A stretch of 14,649 bases of DNA, taken from contig JACQUC010000030.1 in assembly GCA_016210495.1 (NCBI GenBank), forward strand, positions 1-14,649. The letters run 5' to 3'. Below the pieces are notes generated by a model, which was not told the DNA's origin, searched no databases, and saw nothing but the letters and a program-made list of their open reading frames with translations. The first letter of the stretch is position 1. Every line of letters begins with the position of its first letter. This document shows, piece after piece, positions 1 to 6,556 of this stretch. The position numbers and the translations under genes are program-made. Source of the stretch: Chloroflexota bacterium. Lineage in GTDB: Bacteria; Chloroflexota; FW602-bin22; JACPRP01.

Positions 1-57
1 CCGGGCGCCCCCCCCCCCCCCCCCCCCCCCCCCGGCGGGGGGGGGGGGGCCGGCAGG
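1..57. repeat. C/G homopolymer fold-back at contig edge
   Basis: A run of 26 C (8-33) is followed by GGC and a run of 13 G (37-49), so the two runs can fold on each other with almost no loop. It sits at the first bases of the window and nothing like it occurs elsewhere in the sequence. It is most likely an assembly or sequencing artefact at a difficult hairpin, although a genuine extreme hairpin that stopped the assembly is possible. Confidence 0.8.
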
Positions 58-357
58 ACAGGCGGATGCACGTCTCCCGAGTACGACGTGCAGTGAGCAA
101 CACTTCATCCCTGAGCCTCCCGCTGATGATACAAGCGAACGACAAACGCGACGGCAGGGCCGGAGACACGGCGGCATAGCGGACAAGAGTCTCGCGGACA
201 GGAGCGCTGGCGTTGAGCAGGCTACCGCGCCGGGCTGCGGAATAGCGCAGCCTCGCCAGCCAGAATACTAGCATAAGTGAAGCGGCGTGCCAAGGGTTTC
301 TCGCCTGCCGGGTGCGGAACACGTTTCCGCGGCAAGAGAGCAGGCGGAGAGAGGCGC
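58..357. other. Non-coding region with several short hairpins
   Basis: I see no credible gene here. Three perfect or near-perfect stem-loops are visible: TGCACGTC (67-74) with GACGTGCA (85-92); GGCTGCG (233-239) with CGCAGCC (246-252); and GCGGAA (314-319) with TTCCGC (325-330), which can be extended by TGCC (306-309) and GGCA (331-334). Short open frames on both strands have no recognisable protein character. The density of palindromes resembles the repeat-rich DNA that follows rather than a coding or tRNA region. Confidence 0.55.
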
Positions 358-404
358 CAGCGAATAGACAGCGAATAAGCGAATGAGTAGGCGCCAGCGA
401 GTAG
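352..404. repeat. GCGAATA heptamer repeats with a 37-nt direct repeat
   Basis: AGGCGCCAGCGAATAG (352-367) recurs as AGGCGCCAGCGAGTAG (389-404) with one change, giving a 37-nt period. Between and within the copies the heptamer GCGAATA appears at 360-366 and 371-377, with GCGAATG at 379-385. This is a short tandem-like heptamer block, and its left part forms one arm of the long inverted repeat described separately. Confidence 0.8.
358..386 (+). repeat. Left arm of a 29-nt inverted repeat
   Basis: The 29 bases at 358-386 are the reverse complement of 543-571 with one mismatch (T versus C at the ninth base of the right arm). The arms are 156 nt apart. Each arm consists of three GCGAAT units. The match does not extend beyond the arms. 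Confidence 0.85.
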
Positions 405-542
405 TTGAGCATAAGCCAATCGCGGGGTGATACCCACCCGCGCGCTCGCGGGGCCAGCCGCCAAGGTGAGGGGGCAACTTGGGCTCTCTATTCAATCCTG
501 TTCTCCAGCAAGAAATGCCGGCACGGATAACAACATGCCCAA

Positions 543-571
543 TCATTCGCCTATTCGCTGTCTATTCGCTG
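543..571 (-). repeat. Right arm of a 29-nt inverted repeat
   Basis: This is the inverted partner of 358-386, with 28 of 29 positions matching. It contains TATTCGC heptamers separated by CTGTC. The DNA between the arms (387-542) has no plausible transposase or other gene, so a classical insertion sequence is unlikely. A small non-autonomous element, or two independent copies of a dispersed heptamer repeat, are the alternatives. Confidence 0.85.
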
Positions 572-874
572 TCGCCAGTCTTCTTGCCTATACGAACACC
601 CGCCTGGCGCAGGAACTTGAACCGCACCCTCGCCTGCCTGCGCGTCACCTCGCCATCCGTGCGGCAACGACGTGCCGGCTTCTTTGGATCACCCAATCCG
701 CGAAATCCCCTAATCTGCGTCATCTGCGGTTCAGAAATTCCCCCCAAAAATGTTGTTTTTCCCCACCCCAAAATGAATATTATATATAGGAGCACATTTC
801 ACTTTCCAGGGAGATCGCCATGGCTACCCGTAAACCGCGCACCACGCTACCACTTATGCCAACGCCGAAAACCG
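572..874. other. Non-coding stretch before the motif array
   Basis: No gene is supported. The stretch contains a TCTGCGTCATCTGCGG phrase (about 713-729) of the kind that recurs as dispersed repeat sequence in many environmental genomes (recollection, not checked), then an A/T-rich island at about 744-790 that includes TATTATATATAGG. GGGAG at 810-814 precedes an ATG at 820, but the frame that starts there runs through repeat sequence into tldD and is not convincing as a gene. Confidence 0.5.
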
Positions 875-964
875 CCGAACGAACCCACCATCGAGATGCG
901 CTTCACCATGTGCAACGAAAACCGCATTGTACCGAACGAACCCAAACATCAGCCATCCGGATTG

Positions 965-990
965 TCCGAAGGACTCCGGATTCCTTCGGA
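965..990. repeat. 9-bp perfect stem-loop within the motif array
   Basis: TCCGAAGGA (965-973) pairs perfectly with TCCTTCGGA (982-990) across an 8-nt loop. TCCGGATT is directly repeated at 956-963 and 975-982. There is no T-run, so this is not an intrinsic terminator. Confidence 0.75.
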
Positions 991-1136
991 GACGCGCGCA
1001 CTTCAGCGCCGCGAGGGAGACGGCTCCAGTCCGCCGCCTCTACCGTTTCTGCCGAACGAACCCAACCGCCGACCCGGCGAGACGAAATATGGCCTGCCGT
1101 CCCTGGCAGAGGATGGCGTTCGGCAAACGGCCACGG

Positions 1137-1162
1137 GGGCAACCACGCAGGGTTGCCCCTAC
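1137..1162 (-). repeat. Dispersed palindromic repeat, copy 1
   Basis: A hairpin with GGGGCAACC (1136-1144) pairing with GGTTGCCCC (1151-1159). Read on the minus strand, the 26 bases 1162-1137 match 5161-5186 at all but two positions. The two differences (GC versus AT) fall in the loop and the stem is conserved. Confidence 0.85.
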
Positions 1163-1468
1163 AGTGCTGCTGCTCCGGGCGGCAACGGTTTTTGCCGAGC
1201 GAATCAAGCGCCAAGCTGCCCGGCACGAGGAACGATATCACCAAACGAACCCAAAACTCACCCAACCCGCCTGACCCGGCGGCTTCAGCCCCGGCACCCG
1301 AATTGCCACCAGCCGCCAAACTTGAGCTCTCTCCCTCTCCCGCCCAACGATACGTCCGATTCCCCCGATCCGTCCAATCCGACCGAAAGAGTATCTCCGT
1401 CACCCCTGCCCACCACTTCTGCCAAACAAACCCAATCCCCTTCCTCAACCCCCGTCCCCCAACCCCCC

Positions 1469-1497
1469 GTGACGAACTGCGGCCTACTTGCTATAAT
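1469..1497 (+). promoter_or_regulatory. Promoter of tldD
   Basis: A perfect TATAAT at 1492-1497 is preceded by TGC (1489-1491), giving an extended -10 element. GTGACG at 1469-1474 is a four-of-six match to the -35 consensus with a 17-nt spacer. The predicted start near 1504 leaves a leader of about 30 nt before tldD. Confidence 0.75.
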
Positions 1498-1533
1498 GAT
1501 CTTGAGCGTTTAGAAAAGCAATTGGAGATTTGC

Positions 1534-2901
1534 ATGCGAGACTTAATCACCGAGGCCTTACACGGGAAACAGGCCGACTACATCGAAATCCACGTGGAGG
1601 AGACGGAGAGCACCAGATTGTCTTTCCGTGGACGCGACCTGGAAGAGGTCAGCAAGGTCTCCGACCTGGGGGGCAACGTGCGCGCGCTCATAAAGGGCGG
1701 CTGGGGCTTCGTGTCCTTCAATGAGTTGAAGGACCTCGCGGCGAAAGTGGACCTGGCCATTGAGCACGCCCGCTCGGTTGGGAGAGAGAAGAGCGAGCTG
1801 GCCGAGGCGCCACCGGTGGTCGACGTCGTGCCTCTGCTGGTGAAGAAGGACCCGCGCCAGGTTGCCCTGGCGGAGAAGAAGCGACTCCTTGACGAGTACA
1901 ACCAGGTGCTTTGGGGGGTCGGCCCGCAGATTCAAACGACCCGGATATTCTACGGCGACGCATACCGCAAGCGCTATTTTGGCAACTCGCGCGGCAGCTA
2001 CATCGAAGAACAGAAAATGGATATTCGCGCATCTTTCCTGGCGCTGGCTCGGGAAGGCGACAACGTGCAGCAAGGGCATCTTAGCACGGGCAGCAGCGAC
2101 GATTACGGGATGCTGGAGAACCTGACGGGCGAAATCGAGAAGGCGGGACGGCGTGCGGTCGACCTGTTATCGGCCAGGTTGGTGAAGGGCGGCGAGTACA
2201 CGGTGGTGCTGGACCCGAATCTCGCCGGCGTATTCGCGCACGAGGCCTTCGGGCACCTCAGCGAGGCCGACCACGTCTACGAGAATCCACGCCTGAAGGA
2301 GATTCTCTTGCTGGGCAAGCGGTTGGCCGGACCCCAGCTCAACATAGTCGACGGAGCGGCTGAAGTGCAGTCAGGCTTGCGTGGCGCGTACAAGTACGAC
2401 TCGGAAGGCACCCCGGCCCAGAAGACGTACCTCGTAAGAGAGGGAATGCTGGTCGGAAGACTGCACTCGCTGGAGACGGCGGCGAAAATGGGCGAGCGCA
2501 CGACGGGTAACGCGCGCGCTATCAACTATCGCTTCGCGCCAATCGTCAGAATGACCAACACCTACATTGAGCCGGACTACCTGTCGTTCGACGACATAAT
2601 CTCGGATGTCAAGGAAGGTGTTTACGCCAAAGGCAGTTTCGGGGGCGAAACCGCAATGGAGATGTTCACTTTCTCTGCGGAGGAAGCCTTTATGATCGAG
2701 AACGGGAAGATAGCCGAGCGCGTGCGAGGTGTGCTTCTTTCAGGCAACGTCTTCGAGACGCTCTTGAACATCGACGCGATTGGCAGCGACCTCAAGTTCC
2801 ACAACGGCGGTGGCTGCGGCAAAGGGGGCCAGTCGCCGCTTCCCGTCTCTACCGGGAGCCCGCACATACGCATCAAGAAGTGCATCGTGGGAGGTCGATA
2901 A
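1534..2901 (+). CDS. tldD: TldD metalloprotease subunit
   Basis: Zinc-dependent peptidase subunit of the TldD/TldE heterodimer. In Escherichia coli this pair removes the leader of microcin B17 and degrades the CcdA antitoxin; here it probably trims unfolded or modified cytoplasmic peptides. The zinc motif HEAFGH is at residues 236-241, and the conserved C-terminal Cys (GGGCGKGGQS) is at residue 428. At 455 aa it has the usual family length. ATG 1534 was chosen because GGAG at 1524-1527 lies 6 nt upstream, a strong extended -10 promoter precedes it, and homology-like sequence begins there. The frame stays open back to an ATG at 820, but those 238 codons are repeat array and not protein-like. 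The stop codon overlaps the tldE start (TAATG). Function confidence is high; the physiological substrate is unknown. Confidence 0.96.
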   Translation: MRDLITEALHGKQADYIEIHVEETESTRLSFRGRDLEEVSKVSDLGGNVRALIKGGWGFVSFNELKDLAAKVDLAIEHARSVGREKSELAEAPPVVDVVPLLVKKDPRQVALAEKKRLLDEYNQVLWGVGPQIQTTRIFYGDAYRKRYFGNSRGSYIEEQKMDIRASFLALAREGDNVQQGHLSTGSSDDYGMLENLTGEIEKAGRRAVDLLSARLVKGGEYTVVLDPNLAGVFAHEAFGHLSEADHVYENPRLKEILLLGKRLAGPQLNIVDGAAEVQSGLRGAYKYDSEGTPAQKTYLVREGMLVGRLHSLETAAKMGERTTGNARAINYRFAPIVRMTNTYIEPDYLSFDDIISDVKEGVYAKGSFGGETAMEMFTFSAEEAFMIENGKIAERVRGVLLSGNVFETLLNIDAIGSDLKFHNGGGCGKGGQSPLPVSTGSPHIRIKKCIVGGR

Positions 2902-4205
2902 TGGACGTTTTGCAGCTAGCCAAGCGCGTGGCCGAGGAGGCCGAGGTTTACCTGGTGCGCAGCATCGACACGCCCATCTCGTTTGAGTCCAACAGGCTCA
3001 AGATGTCGCAGACGAAGGAAACGCGGGGAATGGCCCTGCGTATAATCAAGCGTGGCAGGCTGGGGTTCTCTGCCACCACCGACCTGCGGAACCCGCAAGC
3101 CCTGGTGGACGACGCGGCATCCGTGGCCGACCTTGGCGCCGAGGCGAAATTCCACTTCCCACCAAGTGCGGTGCTGCGCGAGGTCCAGGTTTACGATCCA
3201 TTGGTGGCCGGTCTGGCCCCCGAGGCGATGATAGCTATGGGACAGGAGGTCATAGCGAAAATCCACGCCTACGATCCGGAGATACTCTGCGATGTCGGCA
3301 TCAGCAAACACGTGGAGGAAGTGCAGATTTACAATTCCAATGGCGGCAGCGCGGCGTACCAGAAGACGGTGATGGGGGGATCCATTCATGGGAATTTGGT
3401 GCGAGGAACCGACATGCTGGACGTCTATGAGGAACGGGTGCGCTGCCAACTGGCGCTGGCCTATGATGACCTGGCTCGCGAGCTGATTCGGAAGTTCGAG
3501 CTGGCGAAGACCATCGCCCCCGTGTCGACCAAGCCGATGCCGGTGGTGTTCACCCCCAAGGGTGCCGCCGGCGCCTTGATCGGCCCCCTCGAGGTTGCCC
3601 TCAGCGGGAAGACGGTCTTGCAAGGGGCATCGCCGTTGGGCGATAAGCTCGGCAAGGAAGTGTTCGACCGGCGCGTATCACTGTTCGACGACGGCACGAT
3701 TGATTTCGCGCCCCACAGCTCCGTCTGCGACGACGAGGGAGTGCCCACTCGCCGCAAGGCCCTCGTCGAAAACGGTGTGTTGTTCAGCTTTTACTACGAT
3801 CTGCAAACCGCCGGCCTGGCCGGGAAGGAGAGCACCGGCAACGGCTTCAGGGGTTTGTACAGCCTTCCAGGTCCTGCATTAAGCTCGGTGCTTTTCGCCG
3901 AGGGGGAGGCGACGCTTGACGAAATGGTGGGGGATGTCAAAGAAGGCATCCTCGTCGACCAGACCATGGGGGCGTGGGCCGGGAACGTGCTCTCCGGCGA
4001 TTTCTCGGCCAACGTGCACCTGGGGTACAAGATCGAAAACGGACAAATCGTCGGCCGGGTCAAGAACACGATGGTGGCGGGCAACGTTCACGAAGCGTTC
4101 AAGAACGCCCTCCTTTCAATTGGCAGCGAAGCGGTTTGGGTCGGCGGTAGCCTGAGAATACCCCCGCTGTACTTCGGCTCCCTCAGTGTCTCTAGCAAAG
4201 GCTAA
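2901..4205 (+). CDS. tldE: TldE (PmbA) partner subunit of the TldD/E protease
   Basis: A 434-aa member of the TldD/PmbA family that lacks the HExxxH zinc motif, as expected for TldE, the non-catalytic partner that forms the dimer enclosing the TldD active site. Family-typical segments include the N-terminal AEEAEVYLVRS, the central GKTVLQGASPLGDKLGK, and C-terminal GDFSANVHLGYKIENGQIVG. The ATG at 2901 shares its A with the tldD stop codon, and GGGAGG at 2889-2894 is 6 nt upstream. This indicates translational coupling and equimolar production. An upstream in-frame GTG (2880) is less likely. The name pmbA is equally used. Confidence 0.95.
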   Translation: MDVLQLAKRVAEEAEVYLVRSIDTPISFESNRLKMSQTKETRGMALRIIKRGRLGFSATTDLRNPQALVDDAASVADLGAEAKFHFPPSAVLREVQVYDPLVAGLAPEAMIAMGQEVIAKIHAYDPEILCDVGISKHVEEVQIYNSNGGSAAYQKTVMGGSIHGNLVRGTDMLDVYEERVRCQLALAYDDLARELIRKFELAKTIAPVSTKPMPVVFTPKGAAGALIGPLEVALSGKTVLQGASPLGDKLGKEVFDRRVSLFDDGTIDFAPHSSVCDDEGVPTRRKALVENGVLFSFYYDLQTAGLAGKESTGNGFRGLYSLPGPALSSVLFAEGEATLDEMVGDVKEGILVDQTMGAWAGNVLSGDFSANVHLGYKIENGQIVGRVKNTMVAGNVHEAFKNALLSIGSEAVWVGGSLRIPPLYFGSLSVSSKG

Positions 4206-4207
4206 CC

Positions 4208-4222
4208 GGAGGATGATATAAT
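4208..4222 (+). promoter_or_regulatory. Internal extended -10 element and displaced SD site before the HEAT gene
   Basis: TGATATAAT at 4214-4222 is a perfect extended -10 element (TGn followed by TATAAT at 4217-4222). No good -35 is seen 17 nt upstream. A transcript would begin near 4229, only a few bases before the ATG at 4232, so it would be essentially leaderless. GGAGG at 4208-4212 is 19 nt from the ATG, too far for normal use. The HEAT gene could therefore be read both from the tldDE transcript and from its own leaderless mRNA. Confidence 0.5.
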
Positions 4223-4231
4223 CTTGTTGAA

Positions 4232-5164
4232 ATGACTGCAATCAAAGAATACCTAGGCAAACTACGCGATACCGCAACCCACCTGTCGATGGGTGGGCTG
4301 CGGCGGTTCTCGGACCTCTCCAGTAGCGAACTGAAGGAGTTCCAAGAAGGCTGGGGCAGCATCGAGACCGAGCGACGCCGGCAGATCGTGCGGGCGATGG
4401 TCGATCTTGCCGAAGACAATTTCGAACTGGATTTCGGCGCCGTGTACCGGCTGTGCCTCGACGACACGGACGAAGCGGTGCGCCTGGCCGCTGTGAACGG
4501 TCTTTGGGAGGACTGCGAGCTGACTACCGCCGAGCTGCTGCTGCGTGTGCTCGCCGAGGACCCGGCTCCGGCCGTGCGCGCTGCGGCGGCTACATCTCTG
4601 GGCCAATTCGCCTACCTCGTCGAGGTCGAGAAGCTGAACGCTCGCACGGCAAAGAAAGTTGTAAGCGGCCTGCGGGCAGTCGCACAGAAAGAAGATGAGG
4701 ACCTGGAAGTCCGGCGGCGTGCCGTGGAGGCCATCGGCTTCCTTAGCGAGGACTGGGTGGCCCCGTTGATCGAGCGGAGCTACCACCACCCCGACGCCAA
4801 GATGCGCGCGAGCGCCGTGTTTGCGATGGGACGAAACTGCGATGTGCGCTGGCTGCCCACGGTCCTGCGCGAGATGCAGAGCAGCAGTCCCGAGATGCGA
4901 TTCGAGGCGGCCCGGGCGGCGGGGGAGATTGAGGACAAGCGCGCGGTACCTCAGCTCGTCGCGCTGGTGCGCGATCCCGATCCGGAGGTTCGCCTGGCCG
5001 CGGTCGATGCGCTGGGCCAGGTAGGTGGCAAGCTGGCGAAGAGAGCGTTAGAGGACGTCGCCCGGGGCGAGGATGAGGAGATGCGCGAGGCCGCCGAAGC
5101 CGCCCTGGAAGAGCTGTCGCTCGACGAAGACCCGCTGGGCTTCCGACCTGATTGGGATGCGTAG
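4232..5164 (+). CDS. HEAT-repeat protein
   Basis: A soluble 310-aa protein made largely of HEAT repeats, helical hairpins that form a protein-binding solenoid. About seven repeats can be read from the recurring D-x-E-V-R-x-x-A-x-x-A-L-G pattern: around residues 80-91, 110-125, 156-171, 187-201, 219-233, 249-265 and 280-295. The first 70 residues are not obviously repetitive, and the C-terminus is acidic. There is no signal peptide, membrane segment or catalytic motif. It follows tldE by 26 nt on the same strand. From memory, HEAT-repeat genes follow tldD/tldE in some Chloroflexota-like genomes, which hints at a scaffold or adaptor for the TldD/E protease; this link is inference. Its stop codon lies inside a dispersed palindromic repeat. 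Confidence 0.9.
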   Translation: MTAIKEYLGKLRDTATHLSMGGLRRFSDLSSSELKEFQEGWGSIETERRRQIVRAMVDLAEDNFELDFGAVYRLCLDDTDEAVRLAAVNGLWEDCELTTAELLLRVLAEDPAPAVRAAAATSLGQFAYLVEVEKLNARTAKKVVSGLRAVAQKEDEDLEVRRRAVEAIGFLSEDWVAPLIERSYHHPDAKMRASAVFAMGRNCDVRWLPTVLREMQSSSPEMRFEAARAAGEIEDKRAVPQLVALVRDPDPEVRLAAVDALGQVGGKLAKRALEDVARGEDEEMREAAEAALEELSLDEDPLGFRPDWDA

Positions 5165-5186
5165 GGGCAACCCTATGTGGTTGCCC
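5161..5186 (+). repeat. Dispersed palindromic repeat, copy 2
   Basis: GGGCAACC (5165-5172) pairs with GGTTGCCC (5179-5186) around a 6-nt loop. The 26 bases match the reverse complement of 1137-1162 except for two loop bases. The stop codon of the HEAT gene (5162-5164) is part of the repeat, so the repeat supplies the end of the reading frame. Confidence 0.85.
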
Positions 5187-5227
5187 GGGGACCGGGGCAC
5201 AGTCCCCTCTCCCTTCCAGGGAGAGGG
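5187..5227. terminator. Stem-loops between convergent genes
   Basis: CCCTCTCCC (5205-5213) pairs perfectly with GGGAGAGGG (5219-5227) across a 5-nt loop, and GGGGAC/GTCCCC (5187-5192/5202-5207) is an alternative partner that overlaps it. The site lies between two genes that converge (ends at 5164 and 5270). It may act as a bidirectional transcription barrier or mRNA 3'-end stabiliser. No T-run follows on either strand, so it is not a canonical intrinsic terminator. Confidence 0.45.
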
Positions 5228-5269
5228 TCAAGGTGATGGTCGGCCCATCGCCTCTCTGAGGAAGTCGCC

Positions 5270-6550
5270 CTAACTTTCTATCTCATCTTGTGCAGCGTGG
5301 CTGCTGACTTTCACTTTTCTGATGCGACGGCCGTCCGTAGACAGCACGGTGATTGACACGCCGTCGATGCGCACTTCATCGCCAACGCTAGGCATCTTAC
5401 CCAACTGCGTGTAAATCAGACCACCGATGGTGTCGACCTCCTCGGCCTCGAGCTTGAGACCGAGCGTATCGTTCACGTCGCCGATGGTTACGGTCGCGTC
5501 GAAGATCGCCTGGCCGTCCCCCAGCTCGACGATCTTCGCCTCCTCCCGGTCATACTCATCCTGAATCTCGCCGACGATCTCTTCCAGAAGGTCCTCGATG
5601 GTCACTAGGCCTGCGGTACCGCCGTACTCGTCGACCACGATGGCGATGTGTACCTTCTTCTGCTGCAGCTCGTGCAGAAGCTCGTCGATCTTCTTCGATT
5701 CAGGGATGAAGTAGGCCGGCCGCACCAGGTCTCGAACACTTATTGAAAGGTTACCCTCCTTTAGATGCTTGAAAAGGTCCTTGGCATAGAGGATGCCGAG
5801 AATATTGTCGATGCTGTCCGTGTACACCGGGATGCGAGAAAAGCCGAACTCGACGATGAGGTCGATGGCATCGGAGACGGTCTTATCCGCTTCCAGCGCT
5901 CGCACGTCTATGCGCGGGACCATAATCTCGCGAGCCGTGGTCTCTTCCAGCTCGAAGATGCCCTGAATCATGTCGCGCTCATCCTCTTCGAGGATGTTGC
6001 TGTCCTCCTCGTCTACACCCGCCAGAATGCGCAGCTCCTCCTCGGTCATCAGAGGGCCGGCGGGCTTGTGCTTCGCTCCCAGCAGCCGCTCAAGAGCCCG
6101 TAGGATCGCCGTGAGCAAGCGGGTGAACGGCGAGAGCAGAATCGCCACGATTTCCAGGGGCTGAGCCACCCACATTGCGGCCTGCTCCGGCTTGTGCGCG
6201 GCAAACAGCCGAGGAATCATCTGCGAGAAGAACAACACGGCGAAGTAAGTGACGAAGGCGCCCAGCAGCGGGCCATACTGGAAAGGCAGATTGCGCAACA
6301 CAAATAGCGTCGCGAAGCTGGAAGCGACCACGAGAGCGAAAGTATTGACTACCAATATGGTAACGACGAGGAGATTCGGTCTTTCCAAGAAGTTCCGGAT
6401 GGCTTCGGCCTTGGGCACGCCCTCTTCGATGAGTCGCTGTATCTTGGCCCGATTGATGGAACGGAGCGCGGTGTCTGCCATCGACGCGAATGCCGCCAGG
6501 GCCAGGCACAGCAGCACCACCCCGAGCTCAAACAAGCTATCAGAATCCAA
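5270..6550 (-). CDS. CNNM/CBS-domain membrane protein, CorC/HlyC-like
   Basis: A 426-aa inner-membrane protein of the CNNM/CorC family, often annotated as hemolysin and linked to Mg2+/Co2+ efflux. It has an N-terminal DUF21 domain with hydrophobic helices near residues 8-24, 60-85, 92-110 and 130-150. Two CBS domains follow (about 205-330, including [10 protein letters not shown] and [11 protein letters not shown]), and a C-terminal transporter-associated CorC_HlyC domain lies at about 340-415. The motif usually seen as [GS]-E-x-x-P-K is S-Q-M-I-P-R here (residues 109-114), replacing the acidic residue. The start is a TTG at 6550 with GGGGGAG 10 nt upstream, 6 nt after the glmU stop codon, so the two genes form an operon. 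The family is certain, the transported ion is not. Confidence 0.92.
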   Translation of the reverse strand: MDSDSLFELGVVLLCLALAAFASMADTALRSINRAKIQRLIEEGVPKAEAIRNFLERPNLLVVTILVVNTFALVVASSFATLFVLRNLPFQYGPLLGAFVTYFAVLFFSQMIPRLFAAHKPEQAAMWVAQPLEIVAILLSPFTRLLTAILRALERLLGAKHKPAGPLMTEEELRILAGVDEEDSNILEEDERDMIQGIFELEETTAREIMVPRIDVRALEADKTVSDAIDLIVEFGFSRIPVYTDSIDNILGILYAKDLFKHLKEGNLSISVRDLVRPAYFIPESKKIDELLHELQQKKVHIAIVVDEYGGTAGLVTIEDLLEEIVGEIQDEYDREEAKIVELGDGQAIFDATVTIGDVNDTLGLKLEAEEVDTIGGLIYTQLGKMPSVGDEVRIDGVSITVLSTDGRRIRKVKVSSHAAQDEIES

Positions 6551-6556
6551 TATCTG

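Larger units (their letters stand above)
875..1434 (+). repeat. Array of 13-nt motif CCRAACRAACCCA with interspersed stem-loops
   Basis: CCGAACGAACCCA occurs at 875-887, 932-944 and 1052-1064. CCAAACGAACCCA is at 1241-1253, CCAAACAAACCCA at 1422-1434, and a degenerate copy CCGAGCGAATCAA at 1195-1207. All copies have the same orientation. Two are preceded by TTCTG, so the unit may be longer. Start-to-start spacing is irregular: 57, 120, 143, 46 and 181 nt. Stem-loops lie between copies: TCCGAAGGA/TCCTTCGGA (965-973/982-990), CTGCC/GGCAG (1094-1098/1105-1109), and a 26-nt palindromic repeat (1137-1162). Irregular spacing and a short unit argue against CRISPR. The array keeps all three frames open, which creates long false reading frames. 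Confidence 0.85.

Noticed and set aside
387..542. Insertion sequence bounded by the 29-nt inverted repeat
   Set aside because: The 156-nt interior cannot encode a transposase, and no flanking target duplication is evident.
875..1434. CRISPR array
   Set aside because: The unit is only 13 nt, the spacing varies from 46 to 181 nt, the copies are unequal, and there is no cas gene in the window.
479..1513. Long plus-strand open frame (344 codons) and the minus-strand frame at 903-1448
   Set aside because: Both overlap the motif array and each other. The translations are Pro/Arg/Asn-rich with repeated NEP-type peptides and no domain, and openness in several frames comes from the repeat composition.
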